A stretch of DNA of 64,000 bases from Pegoplata infirma (Eukaryota > Arthropoda > Insecta > Diptera > Anthomyiidae), in contig OY992539.1 of the NCBI GenBank assembly GCA_963921195.1, positions 213,935,373-213,999,372 of the forward strand. The letters are read 5' to 3'. Of the stretch, positions 33,190-44,823 are shown in pieces. Each line of letters starts with the position of its first letter. Position 1 is the first letter of the stretch. The notes under the pieces were generated by a model. It had not been told where the DNA came from and ran no database searches. It saw only the letters and a program-made list of their open reading frames with translations. A program made the position numbers and the translations under genes.

Positions 33190-36100
33190 AAAGGTTTTTT
33201 ATGTCGAAATTAAAGTTACGTTATACAAACCTAAATTAAAATTGCAGTAATAATTAGAACAATAAGTGGATTCTTTTGAGCAAAATTTATTTCTAGCAAA
33301 AATGTAAAAAAGTAAAGGGAAGAAGAAACTAAAACGATTGAAATACTCATATATTTGTTTTGGCGCCCAACGTGGGGCCTCAAGTGATTGCCTTGTTTTC
33401 TGGAGTTTTAATTGAAGAAACATGAATTATAAGTATTTTTTTCCTTTTTTAAGGAAATGGAGGAGGGCGGGAAATGAAAATTGAGCTATGCATGCTTTAT
33501 TTTTCGGAATGAAACATATTCGAGACAGTCGACAGACGGACTTAGGTAGAAGTCTTAGTAAATTTCTTAGTATATATAAAATTTTCATTTTAAACAGAAA
33601 AATGTTTTGGAGAAATGCGGAAGAGTATTAAAAAATAAAACTATCCGAAAATTACTATTTTTTTTGGCGCCCAACCTGGGGCCACAATCGGTTGACTTGT
33701 ATTCTTGATTTTAAAAGAGTAAAAAGAAACGAAATCCTTGTCAAAGAAACGGTTTTTTTGTCGAAATTATAGTAACGTTATCGATCGAAAAACTCACATT
33801 TTTGTTTTGGCGCCCAACGTGGGGACACAAGAATAGCCTTGTATTCTTGTGTTTTTAATGCGTAAACATAAAATGTTAGTATTTCTTGCTTTTTTTGGCG
33901 GAGTTAAAGGAGGGGAGGGAAATGAAAATTGACCTATGCATGCTTAATTTCTCGAGATAAAACATATTTGAAACAGTCGACAGACGGACTTCGGTTAAAC
34001 TTTTAGTATAGATCTAAGTATATATCAAACTTTCATTTTGAACAGAAAAAAAAAGTTTTGGAATAATGCCGAAGAGTATTGGAAATAAAAACTATTCGAA
34101 ATTTTTTTTTTTTTGGCGCCCAAAATGGGGCCACAATCGGTTGACTTGTATTCTTGATTTTAAAAGAGTAAAAGCATCCTTTTAAACGAAATCTTTGTCA
34201 AACAAACGGGGTTTTTGTCGAAATTAAAGTAACGTTATACAAGTAAAGCGATTGAAAAACTAAAATTTTTCTTTGGCGCCCAGTTTGGGGCCACAAATGA
34301 TTGCCTTGTTTTTTTGAGTTTTAAATGAGTAAAGATAAGATATAAGTATTTTTTGTTTTTTTGGCTGAATCGGATTAGGGGTGGGAAATGAAAATTGAGC
34401 TATGCATGCTTAATTTCTCAAGATAAAACATATTTGGGCAGTAGACAGACAGACTTAGGTAGAACTCTTAGTATATATCAAATTTTCATTTTGAACTGAA
34501 AAAAGTTTTGGAAAAATTCGGCAGAGAATTAGAAAATAAAACTATCCAAAAACTAAAATTTTTTTGGCGCCCAACATGGGGACACAATCGTTTTGCTTGT
34601 ATTCTTGATTTAAAATGAGTAAAAATAAACGAATAATAGGATTATAAACGAAATCCTTGTCAAACAAAAGGTTTTTTTTCGTAATTAAAGTTACGTTATA
34701 CATACTTAAAATAAAATTGCAGTAATAATGAGAAGAATAAGGGGATTCTTTTGAGCAAAAATTATGTCTAGCAAAAATGTGAAAAAGTAAAGTGAGGAAG
34801 AAACTAAAACGATCGAAAAACTCACAGTTTTGCTTTGGCGCCCAACTTGGGGCCACAAATGATTGCCTTGTATTCTTGAGTTTTAAATGAGAAAACATAA
34901 AGTATAGGTATTTTTGCTTCTTTGTAGGAGTTGGAAGTGGGGTTGGAAATGAAAATTGAGCGTTGCATGCTTGATTTCTCGAGATATTACATATTTGGGG
35001 CAGTCGACAGACTTAGCATATGAGGCATTCCACACCAAATGTCCCGCTACAGAAAAACATGTGTCCCGTAAATTTCTAAATAGGTTGTTTGGATAGCCCT
35101 ATATGTAACTAAGAAAATTGCGTTTTTGGTTTTTCAAATTTTCGAAAACTGGGCTTAGGAGGAGTGGTCAAATATTGGAAAAAATGGTCAAATTTGTGGC
35201 GAGTTGCCTTGATTAAATATTTATCACATTAATACGGAATGCACCACAATGTCAAAAATTTACGTTCTTAAATAGTTTTGTATGGGCTATCGATTAAAAT
35301 TTTTTGTTTTGGAAAATTTTCCGAACCCGTTCTGAAATTTTCCATTTTTTAAAAAAGTTAATTTATCAAAAATCCGGCCACTTTTTTTTTTCTTTTTTAT
35401 TTATTTTTTTAAAAGTTTAGATGTTTGTCCATCCACACAAAAAAAATCAGAAACACGTTCATCTTTTTTTTCGAGAAAATCGCATTTGAACTTTAAATTT
35501 CATAACAATTTTGTTATTTGCTTGTATTTCTTTGTTTTAAAGTTGCGAATGAGTAATATTAATTGCATAAATATTCGTCATACGCTCTGTTGACACAAGA
35601 AAATGCAAGCAAATTACAAAATTGTTATGAAATTTAAAATTCAAATGCGATTTTCTCGAAAAAAACGAAAAATACATTTCTGATTTTTTTTTGTGTGGAT
35701 GGACAAACATCTAAACTTAAAAAAAAAAAATTAAAAAAAAGAAAAAAAAGTGGCCGGATTTTTGATAAATTGACTTTTTTAAAAAATGGAAAATTTCAGA
35801 ACGGGTTCTGAAAATTTTTCTTGGAAAAAATGTTATTCGATAGCCCATACGAAACTATATAAGAATGTAAATTTTTAAGATTGTGGTGCATTTCGTTTTA
35901 ATGTGATAAATATTTATTCAAGGCAACTCGCCACAAATTTCACCATTTTTCCAATATTTGACCACGCCTCCTAAGCCCAGTTTTTGAAAAATTGAAAAAC
36001 CGAAAACGCAATTTTTTAAGTTCCATATAGGGCTATCCATACAAGCTATTCAGAAGTTTGTGGTACACGTGTTTTTTTTCGCTGGACATTTGGTGTGGAA

Positions 36101-36580
36101 TGCCTCATATATCAAATTTTTATTTTGAACAGAAAAAAGTTTTTGAATAATGCGGAAGAGTATTGTAAAATAAAACTATCCTAAAACTACAAAAAACTTG
36201 CATTTTTGCTTTGGCGCCCAACTTGGGGCCACAAATGATAACCTTGTATTCTTGAGTTTTTAATGAGTAATCATAAAATATAAGTACTTTTTGCTTTTCT
36301 GGCGTGAATGGAGGAGTGATAGAAAATGAAAATCGAGCTATATAGTAAATTTTTCGAAATAAGACATATTTTTCGACAGACGGACTTGGGTATAACTCTT
36401 AGTGTAGATTTTAGTATATACATATAAAATTTTCATTTTGAGCAGAAGAAAGTTTTGGAAAAATGCGGAAGAGTATTGAAAAATAAAACTATCCGAAAAC
36501 TACAATTTTTGTTTTGGCGCCCACAATGGGGTCACACTCGCTTGACTTATATTTTTGATTTAAAAAGGTAAAAATATATG
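33190..36580 (+). repeat. Tandem array of miniature LTR-element units with tRNA-Lys-type primer-binding sites
   Basis: Nine copies of a TGGCGCCCAAC-nn-GGGG motif start at 33,361, 33,665, 33,808, 34,114, 34,274, 34,565, 34,836, 36,212 and 36,515. The first is an exact 18-base TGGCGCCCAACGTGGGGC, the complement of the 3' end of tRNA-Lys(CUU), a known primer for gypsy-type elements and several retroviruses. Each main unit continues with ~115 bp, a purine-rich tract ending GGGAAATG (for example GGAGGAGGGCGGGAAATG at 33,460), then ~180 bp from TGAAAATTGAGC to a CCGAAAACTACA-like end just before the next motif. This is the LTR-PBS-PPT order of TRIM-like miniature elements. There is no gag or pol. 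Two similar minus-strand open frames (33,199-33,423 and 34,542-34,898) merely reflect the tandem copies. Confidence 0.7.
35018..36110. mobile_element. 1.09-kb near-complete palindrome (foldback/MITE), copy 1
   Basis: It starts ATATGAGGCATTCCACACCA and ends with the exact inverse of that string. The arms (about 35,018-35,535 and 35,595-36,110) are inverted over ~515 bp with few mismatches. It is inserted into a unit of the primer-site array. The same element is at 48,650-49,739. Target duplication is ambiguous (ATAT or TA) because the ends are AT-rich. Confidence 0.9.
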
Positions 36581-37320
36581 ATACTTCACGTTTTTTAAAG
36601 GAGCTAGAAAGGTTATCGATCTACACATCTTAGTTTCTCTAAATAAGATATATTTCTGTCTTCAGAGGCCTTCCAAGGACGGCCAAACATTCCTAGAAGA
36701 TTTAGCATCGATCATGTATCAAATTTCTTCTTTCCATCATGAATATCCTTACTAAACATTGTAAGTTAATGCTAAAATTACATTTAATTGTTGAAACAAC
36801 ATCCATCTATGATTACCTTGTCTGTATGTTTTGTTGATGTTGAGACATCAATTTTAGAAATTTTTTAACAAAATATTTACAACATATGTTTGAAATGTCA
36901 TACCAACAAAACCAAATATATCACAAAAGGATAGCAAACAATATTATTATTTTTAATATGAAAAATAAAAATTGGCTGTCTTTAAATTTTAAACAATTAC
37001 AGGTAATAAGAGGCTTTTGAAAACTATCGAACTATAATAAAAAGGTTGTATAATATCAATTTTTTTATAAAGAAATTTGAGTCTGTTTTATTAAATCGAA
37101 AAAAAAGGATAAAAAGGATGTTTCAATGTTTTGTAAAAAACAAGCTTAGAATTACATGACTCATTGTTGTAGGTAATTTTATATAGACTTTATAACTAAT
37201 TATACCATTGAAAAGAGGTTATTTAGGGTAACCAAATGTATAATGGGGTAATAATAAACTTTAATTGAACAAATTAAAAATATTTTATTTTTTTAAATTT
37301 TATAAATCGTATCAATTTAC
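36581..37320. other. Unique AT-rich spacer
   Basis: The first part (to about 36,720) still resembles a diverged array unit (TTTCTCTAAATAAGATATATTT). The rest has no repeat, gene or RNA that I can support. Confidence 0.5.
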
Positions 37321-37324
37321 AAGA

Positions 37325-39953
37325 GGAAAAAATTTTCTATAGAAAATTCTATCGACATCGATAGCAAACAATTTTTTTATAGAAAATTCTATCGGTATCG
37401 ATAGCAAAAAATTTTCTATAGCAAATTCTATCGATATCGATAGCAAAAAATTTTCTATAGAAAATTCTATCCATATCGATAGAAAAAAATTTTCTATAGA
37501 AAATTCTATCGATATCGATAGAAACAAATTTTCTATAGAAAATTCTATCGATAGCAAAAAATTTTCTATAGAAAATTCTATCGATATCGATAGCAAAAAA
37601 TTTTCTATAGAAAATTCTATTGATATCGATAGCAAAAAATTTTCTATAGAAAATTCTATCGATATCGATAGCAAAAAATTTTCTATAGAAAATTCTATCG
37701 ATAGCAAAAAATTTTCTATAGAAAATTCTATCGATATCGATAGCAAAAAATTTTCTATAGAAAATTCTATCGATATCGATAGCAAAAAATTTTCTATAGA
37801 AAATTCTATCGATATCGATAGCAAAAAATTTTCTATAGAAAATTCTATCGATATCGATAGCAAAAAATTTTCTATAGAAAATTCTATCGATATCGATAGC
37901 AAAAAATTTTCTATAGAAAATTCTATCGATATCGATAGCAAAAAATTTTCTATAGAAAATTCTATCGATATCGATAGCAAAAAATTTTCTATAGAAAATT
38001 CTATCGATATCGATAGCAAAAAATTTTCTATAGAAAATTCTATCGATATCGATAGCAAAAAATTTTCTATAGAAAATTCTATCGATATCGATAGCAAAAA
38101 ATTTTCTATAGAAAATTCTATCGATATCGATAGCAAAAAATTTTCTATAGAAAATTCTATCGATATCGATAGCAAAAAATTTTCTATAGAAAATTCTATC
38201 GATATCGATAGCAAAAAATTTTCTATAGAAAATTCTATCGATATCGATAGCAAAAAATTTTCTATAGAAAATTCTATCGATATCGATAGCAAAAAATTTT
38301 CTATAGAAAATTCTATCGATATCGATAGCAAAAAATTTTCTATAGAAAATTCTATCGATATCGATAGCAAAAAATTTTCTATAGAAAATTCTATCGATAT
38401 CGATAGCAAAAAATTTTCTATAGAAAATTCTATCGATATCGATAGCAAAAAATTTTCTATAGAAAATTCTATCGATATCGATAGCAAAAAATTTTCTATA
38501 GAAAATTCTATCGATATCGATAGCAAAAAATTTTCTATAGAAAATTCTATCGATATCGATAGCAAAAAATTTTCTATAGAAAATTCTATCGATATCGATA
38601 GCAAAAAATTTTCTATAGAAAATTCTATCGATATCGATAGCAAAAAATTTTCTATAGAAAATTCTATCGATATCGATAGCAAAAAATTTTCTATAGAAAA
38701 TTCTATCGATATCGATAGCAAAAAATTTTCTATAGAAAATTCTATCGATATCGATAGCAAAAAATTTTCTATAGAAAATTCTATCGATATCGATAGCAAA
38801 AAATTTTCTATAGAAAATTCTATCGATATCGATAGCAAAAAATTTTCTATAGAAAATTCTATCGATATCGATAGCAAAAAATTTTCTATAGAAAATTCTA
38901 TCGATATCGATAGCAAAAAATTTTCTATAGAAAATTCTATCGATATCGATAGCAAAAAATTTTCTATAGAAAATTCTATCGATATCGATAGCAAAAAATT
39001 TTCTATAGAAAATTCTATCGATATCGATAGCAAAAAATTTTCTATAGAAAATTCTATCGATATCGATAGCAAAAAATTTTCTATAGAAAATTCTATCGAT
39101 ATCGATAGCAAAAAATTTTCTATAGAAAATTCTATCGATATCGATAGCAAAAAATTTTCTATAGAAAATTCTATCGATATCGATAGCAAAAAATTTTCTA
39201 TAGAAAATTCTATCGATATCGATAGCAAAAAATTTTCTATAGAAAATTCTATCGATATCGATAGTAAAAAATTTTCTATAGAAAATTCTATCGATATCGA
39301 TAGCAAAAAATTTTCTATAGAAAATTCTATCGATATCGATAGCAAAAAATTTTCTATAGAAAATTCTATCGATATCGATAGCAAAAAATTTTCTATAGAA
39401 AATTCTATCGGTATCGATAGCAAAAAATTTTCTATAGAAAATTCTATCGATATCGATAGCAAAAAAATTTCTATAGAAAATTCTTTCGATATCGATAGCA
39501 AAAAATTTTCTATAGAAAATTCTATCGATATCGATAGCAAAAAATTTTCTATAGAAAATTCTATCGATATCGATAGCAAAAAATTTTCTATAGAAAATTC
39601 TATCGATATCGATAGCAAAAAATTTTCTATAGAAAATTCTATCGATATCGATAGCAAAAAATTTTCTATAGAAAATTCTATCGATATCGATAGCAAAAAA
39701 TTTTCTATAGAAAATTCTATCGATATCGATAGCAAAACAATTTTCTATAGAAAATTCTATCGATATCGATAGCAAAAAATTTTCTATAGAAAATTCTATC
39801 GATATCGATAGCAAAAAATTTTCTATAGAAAATTCTATCGATATCGATAGCAAAAAATTTTCTATGGAAAATTCTATCGATATCGATAGCAAAAAATTTT
39901 CTATAGAAAATTCTATCGATATCGATAGCAAAAAATTTTCTATAGAAAATTCT
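37325..39953 (-). repeat. SatB: 39-bp tandem satellite array 1
   Basis: About 67 units. Each is the 18-base palindrome AATTTTCTATAGAAAATT, the 16-base palindrome CTATCGATATCGATAG and the spacer CAAAA, which alone gives direction. Units from about 37,730 to 39,230 are essentially identical, while variants cluster near both edges, including 33-bp units that lost one ATCGAT. Because 39 and 33 are multiples of three and the unit lacks stops, minus-strand frames of 807 and 889 residues arise; these are not genes. Confidence 0.98.
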
Positions 39954-40056
39954 AAGCAAAAAGAAGAAATTTTTTCCGTTTGGAAAATTTCTACGATTTT
40001 CAAACAATTTTTCTCCACATAATTCCTCTCTGTTGTCCCACTGTTTCACTATCCTC

Positions 40057-40266
40057 TCAACCGATCTTCTTGTTTTCTTTTCTAAACAATTTTAAACTAA
40101 AACTCTTAGCAATTAGCTTGTTCTTTAGAATTAATTTTGGAACATAAATTCTACAAATTTTTGCTCGTTTACACGTTTTTGCTAAACAATAACCAACAAA
40201 AATCATACTAAACAAAAGATCATTTCCAACAATAATCCAAAGAAAATGAAAAATGCCCAAAGGCAT
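40057..40266 (-). CDS. Small hypothetical ORF with hydrophobic N-terminus
   Basis: A 69-codon frame starts MPLGIFHFLWIIVGND and is followed by a second hydrophobic stretch and a lysine-rich tail (about residues 33-69). A signal anchor is plausible from sequence, but AT-rich DNA often gives hydrophobic frames. It lies in the loop between the inverted SatB arrays. No homology recognised. Confidence 0.2.
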   Translation of the reverse strand: MPLGIFHFLWIIVGNDLLFSMIFVGYCLAKTCKRAKICRIYVPKLILKNKLIAKSFSLKLFRKENKKIG

Positions 40267-40364
40267 AGAAAAGGCTTTGACAAAGATGATGATAAATGTT
40301 CATAAATTTTTGTATTTTAAAGAAAGTCATGTTAAGAATACAAATTTCTATCAATTCTGACACT

Positions 40365-40574
40365 TTAATACCTTCTACTGAAGATGTTGTAAAAAGACCT
40401 GAACAAAAAGAAAATTTCAGAGTAGAAAAATTGTATCAAAAAAAGACATGATCGAACAAAAAGTGAAAGAAAGGTATTCACAGATACGTTTTTTTTGAGG
40501 AAAATGACAATGGTTTTTGGAACAGTTTTGTTTTTTGCAATAATATAATAATCTTTTAAATTGCTTAAGGCCAA
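40365..40574 (-). CDS. Small hypothetical ORF
   Basis: A 69-codon frame starting MALSNLKDYYIIAKNK with a hydrophobic C-terminal half. An internal TTTTTGTTCAG looks like a splice acceptor, so it could overlap an intron. Nothing else supports it. Confidence 0.12.
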   Translation of the reverse strand: MALSNLKDYYIIAKNKTVPKTIVIFLKKNVSVNTFLSLFVRSCLFLIQFFYSEIFFLFRSFYNIFSRRY

Positions 40575-41039
40575 GTTATTGCTATAGAATTTTGTTATAA
40601 TTTTATTTTTCTTTTGAAGAAAATTACAGAAATCTACATTCTTTTGTTAAATTATTTTCAAAAAATTTTAAACAATAGTTTGCTGATAGATTTTATTATT
40701 TTTTGTTAAATTTCTATAGTCAATGACATTAAAGGTTTTTGTTTAAGGCCTCAATATTGGCCAAAGATACGTGGCCACTGTTATTGTTTTAAGATTTTTT
40801 ATTTTTTTATTATTAGTTTTTGACTTGGGGGACTTTTAGGGGTTGTTTAGGATTTTATTAGATTTCCAGACTTTATGTCTTTTTTTTAAATACAATTTTT
40901 TATGACATTTTTAACAAATAATTGTTTAAATTTACGACCTTACATTTTTTATCAGTTAATTAAAAAAATAAATAACGATGGAAAACAATTTTCTACAAAT
41001 TTTTTTTTGTTAACGAAAAATTTTTGTTTTGAAAATTTT

Positions 41040-43160
41040 TTGTTATCGATAAAATTTTCTATAGAAAATTTTTTGCTATCGATAAAATTTTTTATAAGAA
41101 ATTTTTTGTTATCGATAAAATTTTCTATAGAAAATTTTTTGTTATCGATAAAATTTTCTATAGAAAATTTTTTGTTATCGATAAAATTTTCTATAGAAAA
41201 CTTTTTGTTATCGATAAAATTTTCTATAGAAAATTTTTTGTTATCGATAAAATTTTCTATAGAAAATTTTTTGTTATCGATAAAATTTTCTATAGAAAAT
41301 TTTTTGTTATCGATAAAATTTTCTATAGAAAATTTTTTGTTATCGATAAAATTTTCTATAGAAAATTTTTTGCTATCGATAAAATTTTCTATAGGAAATT
41401 TTTTGTTATCGATAAAATTTTCTATAGAAAATTTTTTGTTATCGATAAAATTTCTATAGAAAATTTTTTGTTATCGATAAAATTTCTATAGAAAATTTTT
41501 TGTTATCGATATCAATAGAATTTTCTATAGAAAATTTTTTGTTATCGATATCGATAGAATTTTCTATTGAAAATTTTTCGCTATCGATATCGATAGAATT
41601 TTCTATAGAAAATTTTTTGCTATCGATAGAATTTTTTATAGAAAATTTTTTGCTATCGATAGAATTTTCTATTGAAAATTTTTTGCTATTGATATCGATA
41701 GAATTTTCTATAGAAAATTTTTTGCTATCGATATCGATAGAATTTTCTATAGAAAATTTTTTGCTATCGATATCGATAGAATTTTCTATAGAAGATTTTT
41801 TGCTATCGATATCGATAGAATTTTCTATAGAAAATTTTTTGCTATCGATATCGATAGAATTTTCTATAGAAAATTTTTTGCTATCGATATCGATAGAATT
41901 TTCTATAGAAAATTTTTTGCTATCGATATCGATAGAATTTTCTATAGAAAATTTTTTGCTATCGATAGAATTTTCTATAGAAAATTTTTTGCTATCGATA
42001 TCGATAGAATTTTCTATAGAAAATTTTTTGCTATCGATATCGATAGAATTTTCTATAGAAAATTTTTTGCTATCGATATCGATAGAATTTTCTATAGAAA
42101 ATTTTTTGCTATCGATATCGATAGAATTTTCTATAGAAAATTTTTTGATATCGATATCGATAGAATTTTCTATAGAAAATTTTTTGCTATCGATATCGAT
42201 AGAATTTTCTATAGAAAATTTTTTGCTATCGATATCGATAGAATTTTCTATAGAAAATTTTTTGCTATCGATATCGATAGAATTTTCTATAGAAAATTTT
42301 TTGCTATCGATATCGATAGAATTTTCTATAGACAATTTTTTGCTATCGATATCGATAGAATTTTCTATAGAAAATTTTTTGCTATCGATATCGATAGAAT
42401 TTTCTATAGAAAATTTTTTGCTATCGATATCGATAGAATTTTCTATAGAAAATTTTTTGCTATCGATATCGATAGAATTTTCTATATAAAATTTTTTGCT
42501 ATCGATATCGATAGAATTTTCTATAGAAAATTTTTTGCTATCGATATCGATAGAATTTTCTATAGAAAATTTTTTGCTATCGATATCGATAGAATTTTCT
42601 ATAGAAAATTTTTTGCTATCGATATCGATAGAATTTTCTATAGAAAATTTTTTGCTATCGATATCGATAGAATTTTCTATAGAAAATTTTTGCTATCGAT
42701 ATCGATAGAATTTTCTATAGAAAATTTTTTCCTATCGATATCGATAGAATTTTCTATAGAAAATTTTTTCCTATCGATATCGATAGAATTTTCTATAGAA
42801 AATTTTTTCCTATCGATATCGATAGAATTTTCTATAGAAATTTTTTTCCTATCGATATCGATAGAATTTTCTATAGACAATTTTTTCCTATCGATATCGA
42901 TAAAATTTTCTATAGAAAATTTTTTGTTATCGATATCGATAAAATTTTCTATAGAAAATTTTTTGTTATTGATAAAATTTTCTATAGAAACTTTTTTGAT
43001 ATCGATAAAATTTTCTATAGAAAATTTTTTGTTATCGATATCAATAAAATTTTCTATAGAAAATTTTTTGTTATCGATAAAATTTTCTATAGAAAATTTT
43101 TTGCTATCGATAGGATTTTCTTTAGATTTTTTTTTTGTTTTCAAAATCGATAAAATTTTC
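41040..43160 (+). repeat. SatB tandem satellite array 2 (33-bp then 39-bp units)
   Basis: The first ~450 bases are 33-bp units (TTATCGATAAAATTTTCTATAGAAAATTTT type) with one TATCGATA each. From about 41,500 the 39-bp unit takes over in the orientation opposite to array 1 (spacer reads TTTTG). From 42,690 the spacer changes to TTTTC, and from 42,900 it returns to TTATCGATA forms. Both strands carry open frames of 155-329 residues that are satellite artefacts. Confidence 0.97.
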
Positions 43161-43915
43161 TTTAGCGTCTAATTTTCCCGCCAAATTGTAGTCTTTTTGT
43201 TTTTCTTTTTAAGAATTTCTTTAGGCCCCCTCACTGTTTCCACACAGTATTTTGTGCTAATTTGTTCATTTCATTATATTACAATCCATTTTCTTCTTTT
43301 TTAATCAGGCGCTGCATGCTAAAATTTCAAAAAGAAGACCTCCTTAAAAATTTTAAATCGTTTTGCAAAAGTCTTTTAGATTCCTTTTGTCAGTTATAAT
43401 TCTATCGCCTCCTTCGGTGTTTAGTGTTAACATTTTTCAAGCTGTTTTTACACTGTTGTGTAATTATTTTGTAAGATTAACTCAAAATATTTAAGACGTT
43501 CTTTTACAAAATATTTATCTTTTGTTTGTCAAATTTCTTTAAAATATTTACACCAAGGTTAGGTTGCCCTTTCTTTGATGAAATAATCCAAAACCATGGT
43601 GTGATATGGTAGAGTGGTAGGCCAAATGGTATGACATTATTCAAAGATTTGTAATATGATAGATTTGCTATTAAAATGACTAAAACTGATTAGGTATTTA
43701 TGTTGTTATGGATAGCATTACACTACGTTCTTTATTATTTGCTATTTTTGTAAAGAAATTGTTATCCTGTTGTGTAATTGTATGATAGAAAGATGTCTAG
43801 ACAAACAATTTCGAATAATAATTGTAGTTTATTCTATTGTAAAATGATTTTTTTGTCAATATTTGGCGGGAAAAAATTTTGAGTAGCTCATTAGATTTTA
43901 AAATGTTTGTTTAAT
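43161..43915. other. Unique spacer
   Basis: There is no element end or RNA that I can support. A plus-strand frame of ~60 codons ends at 43,401 and includes KFQKEDLLKNFKSFCKSLLD, next to a TCTTTTTTAATCAG acceptor-like string, but it has no independent support. Confidence 0.4.
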
Positions 43916-43919
43916 TTTT

Positions 43920-44215
43920 TCTACAAAAAAATTCTCAGATTCTGAGAACTTTTTCCTACAGAAAAAATTTTAGTCTCTGAAAAAAATTTCCTATAGAAAA
44001 ACATTAAGATCCTGAAACATTTTTCTTATAGAAAAGCCAAATCGTATTTGCTAAGATATATTTGATGTCATATTTTCTCTTTTTTCTATACAAAAAGTTT
44101 TTGATCTTTTTTCCTATAGAAAAATCATTATTTCTTTTTCCTGTAGAAAAAGTTTTAGATTCTAAGATCTTTTTCCTATAAAAAAAGTAATATTTTCAAT
44201 TTTCTTTTTAACGAA
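43920..44215 (-). repeat. Degenerate SatA units
   Basis: CTCAGATTCTGAGAACTTTTTCC, TTTTTCCTATAGAAAAA and similar modules recur irregularly, with the CTGAGA dyad often lost. They sit directly downstream (3') of the small secreted-peptide gene. Confidence 0.7.
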
Positions 44216-44358
44216 TCTTCTTAATAACAGAAAAAATTTTGATTTTTTTTTTCAAACAAAAATTTTAATTGAATAAAAATTCAGGACCAATCACTTTTGT
44301 AATTGATTCAATTAAAAAAGTAATTAATTTTATCTTTTTTTTAATAAGTTTTTTTTGT

Positions 44359-44777
44359 TTATTTAAAACGTACATTTCTCATTATATAGTCCCAATAGGT
44401 CCATGAAAGAATATTTTCATCACTATCACTATCACTATCCTCATCATCATCATCTTCATTTTGATAACCTTTCACAGCCACTAACATGGCTATCATTAGA
44501 GCAAGGAGAATATTAAATAGAGCTGAAAAGAAAAAAATAAATTTTAATTAAAAATAAAAATTGTTGTTATATTTTGAGTAGGATAATTCTAGCCATGAGA
44601 ATATCAGGGTTGTAATTAGTAAAGAAAAAAACCTCGAGCTAGAATAAATCTACTCAATATATAATATTATAAAGTTCGAAAAAAACTATTTTTATTTTCA
44701 ATAAAAAAATTTTTATATACATTTGCATTTGTATATAAAATTTTTTTACTCTGAACTCATACAATACCTCTGGACAT
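44359..44777 (-). CDS. Two-exon gene for a 57-residue secreted acidic peptide
   Basis: Exon 1 is ten coding bases (44,777-44,768, ATGTCCAGAG) followed by a GTATTG donor. A 245-base intron ends in TTTTTTTCTTTTCAG (acceptor AG at 44,524-44,523), and exon 2 runs 44,522-44,359 to TAA. The join is in frame. Residues 1-22 form a signal peptide with hydrophobic core ALFNILLALMIAMLVAV. The predicted mature part starts near KGYQNE and has an acidic run DDDDEDSDSDSDE (about residues 27-39). It ends with an aromatic/basic tail SWTYWDYIMRNVRFK. No cysteines, so no disulfide fold. A TATA box lies upstream and an AATAAA overlaps the stop. No family is recognised; a lineage-specific secreted peptide is the best reading. 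Codon and base usage differ clearly from the satellites on either side. Without transcripts the 5' exon is inferred from splice signals and frame. Confidence 0.65.
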
Positions 44778-44823
44778 GCTTTAAGCAATAACTCTGTAAA
44801 TTTTTAAAAATTTCAAAAAGTTT

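Larger units (their letters stand above)
39956..41035. other. Unique loop between inverted SatB arrays
   Basis: About 1.1 kb of non-satellite DNA. It contains two minus-strand frames described separately and AAGGCC-rich patches (40,569; 40,745). No splice-supported gene. Confidence 0.5.

Noticed and set aside
33199..34898. Two similar minus-strand ORFs as a gene pair
   Set aside because: Their similarity is that of tandem array units; they run across the primer-site motifs and purine tracts.
33361..36532. tRNA-Lys genes or tRNA-derived SINEs on the minus strand
   Set aside because: Only the 3'-terminal 18 bases of tRNA-Lys match; no B box continuation, anticodon arm or A box follows.
36655..36765. 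Plus-strand exon after TTTCTGTCTTCAG with a 29-codon frame and a GTAAGT downstream
   Set aside because: The stretch aligns as a diverged unit of the primer-binding-site array, which explains it without a gene.
37312..40018. 807- and 889-codon open frames as giant repeat proteins
   Set aside because: They are made wholly of the 39-bp SatB unit, occur on overlapping frames, and follow from a stop-free unit whose length is a multiple of three.
37325..43160. Centromere or telomere call for this region
   Set aside because: Tandem satellites alone do not show this; arrays of ~2-3 kb are small, and no telomeric retrotransposon or simple telomere repeat is present.
41454..43172. Overlapping 155-329-codon frames on both strands
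   Set aside because: Same satellite by-product in array 2; palindromic units open both strands at once.
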